Shown piece by piece: positions 17,960-26,120 of a stretch of 64,000 nucleotides of DNA; the stretch's first letter is position 1, and each line of letters opens with the position of its first letter. Under the pieces are notes generated by a model, which saw only the letters and a program-made list of their open reading frames with translations, did not search any database and was not told the DNA's origin. The stretch is from Bacillus rubiinfantis (GTDB lineage: Bacteria > Bacillota > Bacilli > Bacillales > Cytobacillaceae): contig CCFE01000018.1 of the NCBI GenBank assembly GCA_000752035.1, positions 372,001-436,000 on the forward strand. Direction: 5' to 3'. The translations under genes were made by a program, and so were the position numbers.

Positions 17960-18901
17960 CTAGTTTTTCTTGACTTTTGGCAGTATTTTAGAAAGAGGAA
18001 CACCTTTTTTCCGTTCCCAGGTTGATTCATCCTGTGGATCAAATTGCTCAAGAAACGAAATTACCTCTTTTGTAATCGGCGTTGGAGTGGAAGCCCCAGC
18101 CGTAACGGCTACTGTTTGTGCATCTTTAATCCAGTCAATATCTAATTCACTAATATCGGCAATCCGGTAAGCTTTGGTGCCGGCAATCTCTTCAGAGACT
18201 TGTGCTAGGCGGTTTGAGTTATTGCTTTTAGGGTCACCAACTACAATCGTAACATCTGCTTTTATTGCTTGTTCTGCAACTGCCTCTTGACGAATTTGCG
18301 TGGCGTGGCAGATTTCATTGTATACCTCAACATGGGGATATTTTTCCTTTACCTTTTCCATTGTATCGTGAACGTCCCATTGACTCATGGTTGTTTGATT
18401 GGTAACGATAAGTTTGTCATGGTAAAGTTTCAATGCTTCCACATCGCTTGGTTTTTCGACTAGAAAGACCTTCCCCGGTGCTACTCCGAGTGCTCCTTCT
18501 GGTTCAGGGTGCCCCTTTTTGCCAATATAAATTGTATAATAGCCTTCCTGTGTCTTTTCATAAATCAAGTCATGAGTTCTTGTTACATCAGGACAAGTGG
18601 CGTCAAGAGTGACCAGTCCTCGTTCTTTAGCAAGTTCTCTAACCTCTGGTGAAATACCGTGAGCAGTAAAGATAACAGTCCCTTTATCGACCTTTTCGAG
18701 TATTTCTTTACGGTTGGTGCCATCTAGAGTAATAATACCTTCTTCGGCAAAGGCGTCAGTTACATGTTTATTATGGACAATCATTCCCAAAATGTAGATT
18801 GGTCTGGGTAAACTTTTATCAAGAGCCGCGTTTCTGGCAATGACCATGGCATCAACAACACCATAGCAATAACCGCGTGGTGAAATTTTAATAACCTGCA
18901 T
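17960..18901 (-). CDS. ispH: 4-hydroxy-3-methylbut-2-enyl diphosphate reductase
   Basis: 313 residues. The three iron-sulfur cysteines are in YCYGV (about 12), DATCPDV (about 96) and NEICHATQ (about 196). The motifs FTAHGISPEV and GDPKSNNSNRL are also typical. IspH carries out the last step of the MEP isoprenoid pathway, giving IPP and DMAPP with a [4Fe-4S] cluster. ispG, the preceding step, is also in the window (26121-27218). An AGGAGG site precedes the ATG on the minus strand. It converges on yqfO with a shared terminator. Confidence 0.97.
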   Translation of the reverse strand: MQVIKISPRGYCYGVVDAMVIARNAALDKSLPRPIYILGMIVHNKHVTDAFAEEGIITLDGTNRKEILEKVDKGTVIFTAHGISPEVRELAKERGLVTLDATCPDVTRTHDLIYEKTQEGYYTIYIGKKGHPEPEGALGVAPGKVFLVEKPSDVEALKLYHDKLIVTNQTTMSQWDVHDTMEKVKEKYPHVEVYNEICHATQIRQEAVAEQAIKADVTIVVGDPKSNNSNRLAQVSEEIAGTKAYRIADISELDIDWIKDAQTVAVTAGASTPTPITKEVISFLEQFDPQDESTWERKKGVPLSKILPKVKKN

Positions 18902-19014
18902 ATATAGAATCCTCCTAAAAAGGGCATATTTATTTTAATAGACTCTTTAAATATTATATAAAACTAATAGAAATATTACAAAGATACATCTTTCCAGCAA
19001 AATTAGGAGAAAAG

Positions 19015-19045
19015 AAAAGAATGTTAGGATGTCTAACATTCTTTT
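19015..19045. terminator. Terminator downstream of yqfQ
   Basis: AAAAGAATGTTAG pairs perfectly with CTAACATTCTTTT. It lies at the 3' end of the minus-strand yqfQ gene. Confidence 0.8.
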
Positions 19046-19047
19046 CA

Positions 19048-19704
19048 TTAAATGTACAATTTTGGGGTAGAAGTGCCTTTCTTTACCTGGGCAGGCTGTG
19101 AAGGGGCCGTTTCCGACTTTTGTTTTACTTTAGTTTGCTTTTGGGTATTTTTGTTCGTAACGTTGTTTACTCCTGTATTAGAGCTTTCATCAGTTGCTTT
19201 AGTATCAGTACTGTTGTTTTCTTTGTCTTCTTGATCAGGCAGGTCTTTAAAGCCGCGATATAATTTCCATAGGGCAGGGAGATTCCTTACAAGTGGTCCG
19301 TACTGTTGAACCATTGGCCCGATGGTTTGGGCTGTCTTGATTATTTGTTGTGTATTATTAAGTAGTTGGGATAAACCTCCTGGAGATGAGAGGGATTGAA
19401 GAATTCCCCCACTCGCTGTTTGCCCGACTCCTCCCATCATACCGTTCATACCTTGGAATGGTCCCATCATTCCAGCTGGTCCACCACTTCCTGTGGCCCT
19501 TCCGAATAATCTTGATAGCAGGCCTCCCCTACCCATTTGCGGCTGATTTCCACCCATTAATCCGCCAAATGGATTTCTCTGTGGTCCCATCATGGGAGGG
19601 CGCGCACTACTAAATGGATTCTGATGAGGAACCATTGGGACTCTCCCGCCAAATGGTCCCTGCCCCATACCTCCCTGCATTGGCATTCTTGGCCCTGGCA
19701 TCAT
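19048..19704 (-). CDS. yqfQ: YqfQ/VrrA-like low-complexity protein
   Basis: 218 residues. The first 100 are rich in Met, Gly, Pro and Gln (for example MMPGPRMPMQGGMGQGPFGG), with imperfect PMxGP/NPFGG repeats. The middle part (about 105-160) is predicted alpha-helical and holds the family core with LNNTQQIIKTAQTIGPMVQQ. The tail is rich in Thr, Lys and Asn. The family (YqfQ in B. subtilis, VrrA in B. anthracis) is of unknown function, and in B. anthracis the gene is length-variable. AAGGAGG precedes the start. It lies between ispH and cshB as in B. subtilis. Confidence 0.8.
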   Translation of the reverse strand: MMPGPRMPMQGGMGQGPFGGRVPMVPHQNPFSSARPPMMGPQRNPFGGLMGGNQPQMGRGGLLSRLFGRATGSGGPAGMMGPFQGMNGMMGGVGQTASGGILQSLSSPGGLSQLLNNTQQIIKTAQTIGPMVQQYGPLVRNLPALWKLYRGFKDLPDQEDKENNSTDTKATDESSNTGVNNVTNKNTQKQTKVKQKSETAPSQPAQVKKGTSTPKLYI

Positions 19705-19999
19705 TGCAAATTGCCTCCTTTATGCTATTTAACCGTTGCTAAGACGAAAATAACCCTTACATAGTCAGATAATACATTATTGTTCCTTATACTAAAGTAT
19801 GCAGTTGACTATATTTTGTTTTAGGTGTTTTACTTAAGAAACAAAATTCCTTGTTTAAATGGCGCTAAAACGTAAAAGATGATAATGCTAGGAGTACAGG
19901 CTGGAGATTTCTCGGGAACTTTACTATAATAATACGATGGATTACACACTAGAGTAACCTTTAAAAAAATATAAAAATGCTTTGTCATAAGGAGTCTAC

Positions 20000-21316
20000 A
20001 TGAACGAAAACCAATTTAACCAGTTTACATTCCAATCTTTTATTATTGAAGCAATGCAAAAGTTCGGTTTCTATACGCCAACTGAAATTCAAAAACAAAT
20101 GATCCCGCTTGTGTTAAAGGGAGAAAATGTGATTGGCCAATCGCAAACGGGGACAGGGAAAACCCTAGCTTATGTTTTGCCCATCCTTGAGAAAATTAAT
20201 CCAGATCGTCAGGAAGTACAGGCAGTCATAACAGCGCCAACAAGAGAACTTGCTTCACAAATTTATCAGCAGATTAGCAAAATAACTGAATTCACACAGC
20301 CAAAACAGTCAATTATCACAAAATTATTTATTGGCGGAACTGACAAACAAAGAACGATTGAAAAATTAAAGATTCAGCCGCATATTGTTGTTGGTACTCC
20401 GGGGAGAGTTCATGACTTAGTGAATGAACAGGCATTATATATCCACACAGCAAGCACGCTTGTTGTTGATGAGGCTGATATGATGCTTGATATGGGCTTC
20501 ATTGAAGACGTTGACAGAGTCGCCGCACGAATGCCAGAACAACTGCAAATGCTGGTTTTCTCAGCAACTATACCCGAGAAACTTAAACCTTTCCTAAAAA
20601 AATATATGGAAAACCCTGAAATGGTCGTGATTGAGCCGCGGCAAAGAACTGCTGAAAATCTGCATCATTTTCTTTTACCATCAAGGCATCGTGATAAAAA
20701 GGAACTTGTTTATGATGCACTTATTAGCTATAATCCTTACTTGGCAATTGTGTTTACCAACACGAAAAAGATGGCTGAGGACTTGGCTGGTTATTTAAAT
20801 GAAAGAGGTTTAAAAGTTGGCAGGGTCCATGGGGATTTAACTCCGCGTGAACGGAAGAAAATGATGAAGCAGATTCAAGATTTAGAGTACCAGTACATTG
20901 TGGCAACCGATTTGGCTTCAAGAGGTATTGACATTGAAGGAGTCAGCCATGTTATAAATTATGAACTGCCATCTGATTTAGATTTTTATATTCATCGTGT
21001 AGGCAGAACAGCTCGGGCGGGAAGTACCGGATTTGCGTTAACTATTTTTGATTTAGCAGATGAGGATGCTTTAATTCGCCTAGAGAAAATGGGTATTACC
21101 TTTCAGCATGTTGATTTAAAAAAAGGAGAATTCATTGAACTTGAGCATCGAAACCGGCGGAAAACGCGGGTGAAACAGACAGATGAGACTGACATGCTGG
21201 CAAAGTCCATAGTAAAAAAGCCTAAAAAGGTTAAACCAGGATATAAAAAGAAAATGCAATCAGAAATGGAAAAAATAAAGAAACGACAGCGGAAGTTAAA
21301 GCAGAGAAAGGGATAA
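20000..21316 (+). CDS. cshB: DEAD-box RNA helicase CshB
   Basis: 438 residues. Q motif, Walker A AQSQTGTGKT-like (GQSQTGTGKTLAY near 50-62), DEAD (VVDEADMMLD near 156), SAT (FSATIPE) and HRVGRTARAG motifs are all present. The C-terminal tail is very basic (KKRQRKLKQRKG) and probably binds RNA. CshB unwinds mRNA or rRNA structure and matters at low temperature. A ribosome binding site (AAGGAG) precedes the ATG. A possible promoter is TGGAGA-17-TATAAT (19902-19930). nfo follows 23 bases downstream. Confidence 0.93.
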   Translation: MNENQFNQFTFQSFIIEAMQKFGFYTPTEIQKQMIPLVLKGENVIGQSQTGTGKTLAYVLPILEKINPDRQEVQAVITAPTRELASQIYQQISKITEFTQPKQSIITKLFIGGTDKQRTIEKLKIQPHIVVGTPGRVHDLVNEQALYIHTASTLVVDEADMMLDMGFIEDVDRVAARMPEQLQMLVFSATIPEKLKPFLKKYMENPEMVVIEPRQRTAENLHHFLLPSRHRDKKELVYDALISYNPYLAIVFTNTKKMAEDLAGYLNERGLKVGRVHGDLTPRERKKMMKQIQDLEYQYIVATDLASRGIDIEGVSHVINYELPSDLDFYIHRVGRTARAGSTGFALTIFDLADEDALIRLEKMGITFQHVDLKKGEFIELEHRNRRKTRVKQTDETDMLAKSIVKKPKKVKPGYKKKMQSEMEKIKKRQRKLKQRKG

Positions 21317-21339
21317 AAAACAAAGGGAGAGGAATAGGT

Positions 21340-22233
21340 ATGTTGAAGATAGGTTCACATGTTTCAATGAGTGGCAAGGATATGCTCTTAGCCGCAAGCA
21401 AAGAAGCAGCTTCCTATGGTGCAAACACCTTTATGATTTATACAGGGGCACCTCAGAATACACGCAGAAAGAAAATTGAGGACCTTAACATTGAGGCAGG
21501 AAGAAAACATATGGAAGAGCAGGGAATAGACGAAATCGTCGTACATGCTCCTTATATCATTAATATTGGTAACACTTCTAATCCTAACACATTTGACCTA
21601 GGCGTCCGCTTTCTTCGCTCTGAGATTGAACGGACTGAGGCAATTGGCGCAAAACAAATTGTTCTCCACCCTGGTGCCCATGTTGGCGCCGGGGAAGAGG
21701 CTGGAATCAAGAAAATTATTGAAGGCCTCAATGAGGTCTTGACGGGAGATGAACAGCTACAAATTGCTCTCGAAACAATGGCCGGAAAAGGTTCTGAGTG
21801 TGGAAAATCATTTGAAGAGTTAGCCATGATTATTGATGGTGTTCATCACAATGACCGTTTATCTGTCTGTTTTGATACATGCCATACCCATGATGCTGGC
21901 TACAATATCGTGGAAGACTTTGACGGAGTGTTAGCTGAATTTGACAAGGTTATCGGTATCGACAGGCTTAAGGTACTCCATATCAATGACAGTAAAAATG
22001 CTAGGGGAGCAAGGAAGGACCGCCATGAGAATATTGGCTTTGGCCATATTGGCTTTCATGCACTGAACTATATTGTTCATCATCCACAATTAACAGATAT
22101 CCCTAAAATCTTAGAAACGCCATTTGTTGGCGAAGATAAGAATAATAAAAAGGCGCCATATCAATTTGAAATTGCGATGCTCCGCGAGCAGACTTTCGCT
22201 GAAAACCTGCTGACTAAAATTATCGAGAGCTAA
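21340..22233 (+). CDS. nfo: Endonuclease IV (AP endonuclease)
   Basis: 297 residues of the TIM-barrel AP-endonuclease 2 family. Zinc-site motifs are visible: HAPYIIN, LHPGAHVGAG, CFDTCHTHDAGYN and LHINDSKNARGARKDRHENI. The enzyme cuts abasic sites in base excision repair; in B. subtilis it also protects spore DNA. It follows cshB closely and shares a bidirectional terminator with yqfT. Confidence 0.96.
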   Translation: MLKIGSHVSMSGKDMLLAASKEAASYGANTFMIYTGAPQNTRRKKIEDLNIEAGRKHMEEQGIDEIVVHAPYIINIGNTSNPNTFDLGVRFLRSEIERTEAIGAKQIVLHPGAHVGAGEEAGIKKIIEGLNEVLTGDEQLQIALETMAGKGSECGKSFEELAMIIDGVHHNDRLSVCFDTCHTHDAGYNIVEDFDGVLAEFDKVIGIDRLKVLHINDSKNARGARKDRHENIGFGHIGFHALNYIVHHPQLTDIPKILETPFVGEDKNNKKAPYQFEIAMLREQTFAENLLTKIIES

Positions 22234-22261
22234 AAAAGCTGTGTATTTTCACAGCTTTTTT
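22232..22261. terminator. Bidirectional terminator between nfo and yqfT
   Basis: AAAAAAGCTGTG pairs with CACAGCTTTTTT; T runs occur on both strands. Confidence 0.85.
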
Positions 22262-22517
22262 AGCTCTTTGTCAATTCTTTAAATAATGTATTAACTTCAC
22301 GGGCAATGTCTGGTCCTGCTGCCTTAGCAATTTCTCTAATAAGCTGGGCACGTTCACGGTCACTAAAAATGTTAATGTTTTTTCCATTTAAGTATTTCGC
22401 AATTTTCCTTGCCTGCTCAAGGGTTACGGCAATATTAAATTGTTTACTGTACTTCACTAATTCTTCCGCAGTTATCGTATTGATTTTATGATTAATAATA
22501 TTTTCAAAAATTTTCAT
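22260..22517 (-). CDS. yqfT: DUF2624 small protein YqfT
   Basis: 85 residues from ATG 22517 (a TTG precedes it in frame), with GGGGAG as ribosome binding site. The protein is helical and mildly basic, with no membrane segment: MKIFENIINHKINTITAEEL at the start, ending near FKELTKS. The family is conserved in bacilli and of unknown function. It is convergent with nfo and sits ahead of the zinc operon, as in B. subtilis. Confidence 0.82.
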   Translation of the reverse strand: MKIFENIINHKINTITAEELVKYSKQFNIAVTLEQARKIAKYLNGKNINIFSDRERAQLIREIAKAAGPDIAREVNTLFKELTKS

Positions 22518-22591
22518 CAATGATCACTCCCCGATGATAATGTATGAAGTTAATAAAGGAGTGTGACAAATGCTAGCGATGTTTTCCTTAC

Positions 22592-22620
22592 TTTACAATC
22601 TCACCCGCCTATTGTATACT
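22592..22620 (+). promoter_or_regulatory. Sigma-A promoter of the zinc-uptake operon
   Basis: TTTACA (22592-22597), a 17-base spacer and TATACT (22615-22620). The Zur-like box begins 10 bases downstream, so it overlaps the likely transcription start. Confidence 0.75.
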
Positions 22621-22630
22621 ACATTAAGTT

Positions 22631-22652
22631 AAATCGGAATGATTCTTAATTT
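22631..22652 (+). promoter_or_regulatory. Zur-like operator ahead of znuC
   Basis: AAATCGGAATGATTCTTAAT and the two T residues that follow resemble the B. subtilis Zur box (AAATCGTAATNATTACGATTT). The left half matches nearly perfectly; the right half is degenerate. The site lies just after a sigma-A promoter and ahead of an operon that ends with zur itself, so zinc-dependent autoregulation is inferred. Confidence 0.65.
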
Positions 22653-22671
22653 GAAGGTGAGATAGAGAACG

Positions 22672-23445
22672 ATGGATCCAATTATTAAAATAGACCATGT
22701 ATATTATCGTTATGAAAAGGATATTGTCCTTCATGACATTGATTTAACTATTCCAGAAGGTGCCTTTTTGGCTATTGTCGGACCAAATGGCTCTGGTAAA
22801 TCAACGTTACTAAAGCTGTTGTTAGGGCTATTAAAGCTCCAGAATGGGAATATATCTTTATTTGGCCAAGACATAAGCAAGTTTAAAGATTGGCAGCAAA
22901 TTGGTTATGTTTCACAAAAGGCCAATTCTTTTAATACCGGGTTTCCGGCTACCGTCTTTGAGGTTGTCGCTAGCGGGTTAACCAAAAAAATCGGCATGTT
23001 TAAATTTTTTCAAAAGGCACATGCAGAGAAGGTAATGTCCGCGTTAGCTTCTGTAGGAATGACGGCATTTAGTAATCGTAATATTGGCGAGCTTTCCGGA
23101 GGTCAGCAGCAAAGGGTGTTTATTGCCCGTGCTCTTGTGAGTGACCCAAGAGTGCTCATTTTAGATGAACCAACGGTTGGTGTCGATGCTGAAAACGTCA
23201 ATTCCTTTTATCAAATGTTAAATGAATTAAACAAAAAGGCAGGTATTACGCTTTTACTCGTTACCCATGATATTGGCACGATTTCTGAGAAGGTTTCTCA
23301 TGTCGCCTGTTTAAATAAAAAATTGTATTTTCATGGTGATATAAACGAGTTTGAACAGATGAGAATGGAAGAGATGTCAAAATTCTATGGTCATGATGTT
23401 CAGCTTATTTCCCATCAACATGAGCACGGAGGAGTCCTTTCATGA
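22672..23445 (+). CDS. znuC: Zinc ABC transporter, ATP-binding protein
   Basis: 257 residues. Walker A GPNGSGKST (near 38-46), signature LSGGQQQRVF (near 141) and Walker B VLILDEPTVG (near 158-167) are intact. The C-terminus is His-rich (SHQHEHGG). Together with the permease that overlaps its stop and with zur, it forms a high-affinity zinc importer. No zinc-binding lipoprotein gene is in the window, so that subunit must be elsewhere. The substrate is inferred from context (Zur box and Zur); manganese would be the main alternative. Confidence 0.9.
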   Translation: MDPIIKIDHVYYRYEKDIVLHDIDLTIPEGAFLAIVGPNGSGKSTLLKLLLGLLKLQNGNISLFGQDISKFKDWQQIGYVSQKANSFNTGFPATVFEVVASGLTKKIGMFKFFQKAHAEKVMSALASVGMTAFSNRNIGELSGGQQQRVFIARALVSDPRVLILDEPTVGVDAENVNSFYQMLNELNKKAGITLLLVTHDIGTISEKVSHVACLNKKLYFHGDINEFEQMRMEEMSKFYGHDVQLISHQHEHGGVLS

Positions 23446-24314
23446 TCCAAAGCATCTTTCACTATGAATTTTTACAAAACGCCTTTCTAACGGGAATCAT
23501 GATCGGCTTTCTTGCTCCGTTACTAGGTGTCTTTATTGTTGTTCGCAGGTTGAGTTTAATTGCTGATGCTCTCAGTCATGTTACATTAGCTGGAATTGCT
23601 GCAAGTTTGTTAGTTGAAAGACAGTTTACCATCCTCACCGGATTAAATCCGCTTTATCTGGGTATGGTTTTCTCGGTCGGCGGGGCCTTATTTATTGAGA
23701 AGCTTAGAGGTGTCTATAAGCACTATCAAGAGCTGGCGATTCCGATTATTTTATCTGGCGGCATCGGTTTAAGTGTTATTTTCATCTCGCTGGCTAATGG
23801 ATTTAATACCGATTTGTTTAGCTATCTCTTTGGCAGTGTCACTGCTGTTAGCAGGACCGATTTAATGGTAATTTTGCTGATTAGTTTGATTGTTGTTTTA
23901 TTAATCATATTGCTGTACAAAGAACTATTTATTCTTTCATTTGATGAAGAGCATGCGAAAGCCTCGGGCATTCCCGCAAAAGTAATTCATTTCATCTTTA
24001 TCGTCATGGTAGCACTTGTAATTGCCGCTTCGATGAGAATTGTTGGGATTTTGCTTGTATCATCCTTGATGACAATTCCTGTTGCCGCAAGTATTCGGAT
24101 TGCAAAGGGATTTAAGCAAACCATTTTTTATTCGGTTGTTTTTGGCGAGATTGCGGTTTTAGGTGGCTTATTTTCCGCTTATTATCTGGACTTGGCCCCA
24201 GGGGGAACGATTGTCATGATTGCCGTTGCCATTTTAGTAATGACAATTCTTTATAAAAAAATAATGATCAACAGGCATGTGCAAAAGGAGGTTCAGGTAG
24301 ATGAACGTTCATGA
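23442..24314 (+). CDS. znuB: Zinc ABC transporter, permease
   Basis: 290 residues of the ABC-3 permease family with about eight membrane helices. Conserved motifs include RRLSLIADALSHVTLAGIA near residues 31-50. The start overlaps the znuC stop (ATGA), and its end overlaps zur by 14 bases. It forms the membrane channel of the zinc importer. Confidence 0.92.
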   Translation: MIQSIFHYEFLQNAFLTGIMIGFLAPLLGVFIVVRRLSLIADALSHVTLAGIAASLLVERQFTILTGLNPLYLGMVFSVGGALFIEKLRGVYKHYQELAIPIILSGGIGLSVIFISLANGFNTDLFSYLFGSVTAVSRTDLMVILLISLIVVLLIILLYKELFILSFDEEHAKASGIPAKVIHFIFIVMVALVIAASMRIVGILLVSSLMTIPVAASIRIAKGFKQTIFYSVVFGEIAVLGGLFSAYYLDLAPGGTIVMIAVAILVMTILYKKIMINRHVQKEVQVDERS

Positions 24315-24717
24315 AGCCATTCAATATTTGAAAGATAATGGGTTTAAGCAAACAGGCAAAAGGGAAGATATCTTGCAGGTATTTGCAGATAACGACCGCT
24401 ATTTAACAGCAAAGGATGTCTTTGAACAATTAAAGGATGAATACCCAGGTTTAAGCTTTGATACAATCTATCGTAATCTTGCTTTGTTTGTCAATATGGG
24501 GATTTTAGAAATGACGGAATTATCCGGTGAGAAGCATTTCCGTTTCACCTGTACAGGACAGCATCACCAGCATCATCATCACTTTATATGTTTAGTTTGC
24601 GGAAAAACAAAAGAGATTGAAACTTGCCCAATGGACGAGGTTACAGAGGCGTTGCACGGCTATGAAATATCAGGTCATAAATTTGAAATATATGGAAAGT
24701 GTCCGGATTGTAAGTAA
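24301..24717 (+). CDS. zur: Zinc uptake regulator Zur (Fur family)
   Basis: 138 residues. An N-terminal winged helix (TAKDVFEQLKDEYPGLSFDT) is followed by a dimerisation domain with the His-rich metal site HHQHHHHFICLVCGKTKEI. Structural zinc cysteines are CLVC and CPDC. Zur represses zinc-uptake genes when zinc is bound. The gene is the last of the operon it probably controls and is followed by a strong terminator. PerR or Fur are alternatives by fold, but operon context favours Zur. Confidence 0.9.
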   Translation: MNVHEAIQYLKDNGFKQTGKREDILQVFADNDRYLTAKDVFEQLKDEYPGLSFDTIYRNLALFVNMGILEMTELSGEKHFRFTCTGQHHQHHHHFICLVCGKTKEIETCPMDEVTEALHGYEISGHKFEIYGKCPDCK

Positions 24718-24748
24718 AAAAACAGCTTGGAAACCAAGCTGTTTTTTT
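24716..24748. terminator. Terminator after zur
   Basis: AACAGCTTGG pairs with CCAAGCTGTT; flanking A and T runs let it work in both directions, also serving yqfW. Confidence 0.9.
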
Positions 24749-24756
24749 ACTTCTTC

Positions 24757-25347
24757 TTATGATTGCACAGTCTGATATGTTTGTTGTTTTAACCAATGAT
24801 CAACCCAGTCCAGGGCTTCATGCCAATTATGAACTCTAATAACCCCTTTAGGTATTGGCTCTTGATTATATGGGGTATCAAATAATATAACTGGAATGTG
24901 ACACTCTTCGAAAATCGCCACAGCATTGTCATGTTTATCCTCGAAAAAGATATCCACATTATATTTCTTAGCAGTTTCAATCTTGTCATGTGAACCAATT
25001 AACTCAATATGGTTAAACAATACCCCATTCCTTGTAAACCAGTCTTCGGTAACAGCTAATAAATGAGCGCCACGTGCACTAATATAGAATAGCTCGTGAC
25101 TTGTTGCCCATTTATTTAATACGCTTTTTGCCCCGTTAGCAAGTGGGGAGTCACGGTAAATAGTTGGCTCGTTTTCTGTAAACCATTGTGCAAACTCATC
25201 TTTAGAGACATTCACAAAAGGTGTCAGGTCATATTGATTGATGTCTTCATAAGAAATATCCATATTAAAAGCCTTATTAATGAAAGGGATAAGAGAAGTA
25301 GGGCAAGTAACAGTTCCGTCAATATCAATTCCAAATCTTTTTTTCAT
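24757..25347 (-). CDS. yqfW: HAD-family putative 5'(3')-nucleotidase YqfW
   Basis: 196 residues from ATG 25347, chosen over TTG 25362 because GAAGGTG sits correctly upstream of the ATG. The first HAD motif is FGIDIDGTVTCP at residues 5-16, with the two Asp of DxD as nucleophile and acid. A Ser/Thr motif is YISARG, and the acidic motif IFFEDKHDNA lies near 130. The family is annotated as a nucleotidase; substrate is unknown. It lies after zur as in B. subtilis. Confidence 0.82.
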   Translation of the reverse strand: MKKRFGIDIDGTVTCPTSLIPFINKAFNMDISYEDINQYDLTPFVNVSKDEFAQWFTENEPTIYRDSPLANGAKSVLNKWATSHELFYISARGAHLLAVTEDWFTRNGVLFNHIELIGSHDKIETAKKYNVDIFFEDKHDNAVAIFEECHIPVILFDTPYNQEPIPKGVIRVHNWHEALDWVDHWLKQQTYQTVQS

Positions 25348-25539
25348 TTTGTTCACCTTCAAATTGCATCACAATATCTTTAATTTTACCAAAGAAACAG
25401 GATTGATAAAGAACTTTTTTTGAGAATATTTTTCGGGAAATGAAACAATCACCTAGTTTAGTTAAACATTAACATAGTAAAAGCTGTTGTTTTGTAGACA
25501 ATAATGAATGCTCCTAATACTGAAAGTGAGGGATGCTAA

Positions 25540-26073
25540 TTGGCTGATGAACGAAACAAAAGCCCGCAGAATCAAGTCAATCTTTTAGCTATTGGTGAAG
25601 GGATACCATATCCTTCAGAGATTGATCAGCAAATAATGAACAATACTGAATCCACTACATCCGAAAAACAATCCAGTTTTAAGGAAGAGACAGCTGCGGA
25701 AATTGGTGCGCCGGTTCCAATGAGAGTATCACTTAAAAAAGCTGATATACCTCAAAAAGGGGCAGCAGTCCCAATCCGTTCGCGAAATAACAGAGAAGAA
25801 ACAGCGGCTGAAATTGCCGCTCCCGTTCCTGTAACTCGTCCAAAAGAGCAAAGTAATAATCAGCAAACGGCAGTGGGGGGGACAGGTCTAGGCAGTGTTG
25901 CTTTAGCCTTATCACTGTTGTCATTATTTGTCATGCCTATCCTATTTGGAGCAGCTGGAATCATTCTCGGGTTCGTGGCAAGAAGACGAGGCGCGGAAAG
26001 ACTCGGGGCATGGGCAATTGGTATAGGAGCGGTATCGATCCTCATCGGTATCTTCATTCTACCGTTTTTTTAA
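25540..26073 (+). CDS. yqfX: DUF4190-type membrane protein YqfX
   Basis: 177 residues starting at TTG 25540, preceded by GTGAGGG. Residues 1-110 are hydrophilic and contain two near-identical repeats, EETAAEIGAPVP and EETAAEIAAPVP, about 40 residues apart. Two C-terminal membrane helices follow: LALSLLSLFVMPILFGAAG and AIGIGAVSILIGIFILPFF. The helices with a GxxLG/RRGAE turn resemble DUF4190. The function is unknown. The position between yqfW and ispG matches yqfX. Confidence 0.75.
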   Translation: MADERNKSPQNQVNLLAIGEGIPYPSEIDQQIMNNTESTTSEKQSSFKEETAAEIGAPVPMRVSLKKADIPQKGAAVPIRSRNNREETAAEIAAPVPVTRPKEQSNNQQTAVGGTGLGSVALALSLLSLFVMPILFGAAGIILGFVARRRGAERLGAWAIGIGAVSILIGIFILPFF

Positions 26074-26084
26074 CTAGATCATAT

Positions 26085-26114
26085 AAAGACCCGGTCGTTT
26101 AGTACCGGGTCTTT
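26085..26114. terminator. Hairpin between yqfX and ispG
   Basis: AAAGACCCGGT pairs with ACCGGGTCTTT. The T tails on either strand are short, so it may be a weaker terminator for the two converging genes. Confidence 0.65.
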
Positions 26115-26120
26115 ACTCAA

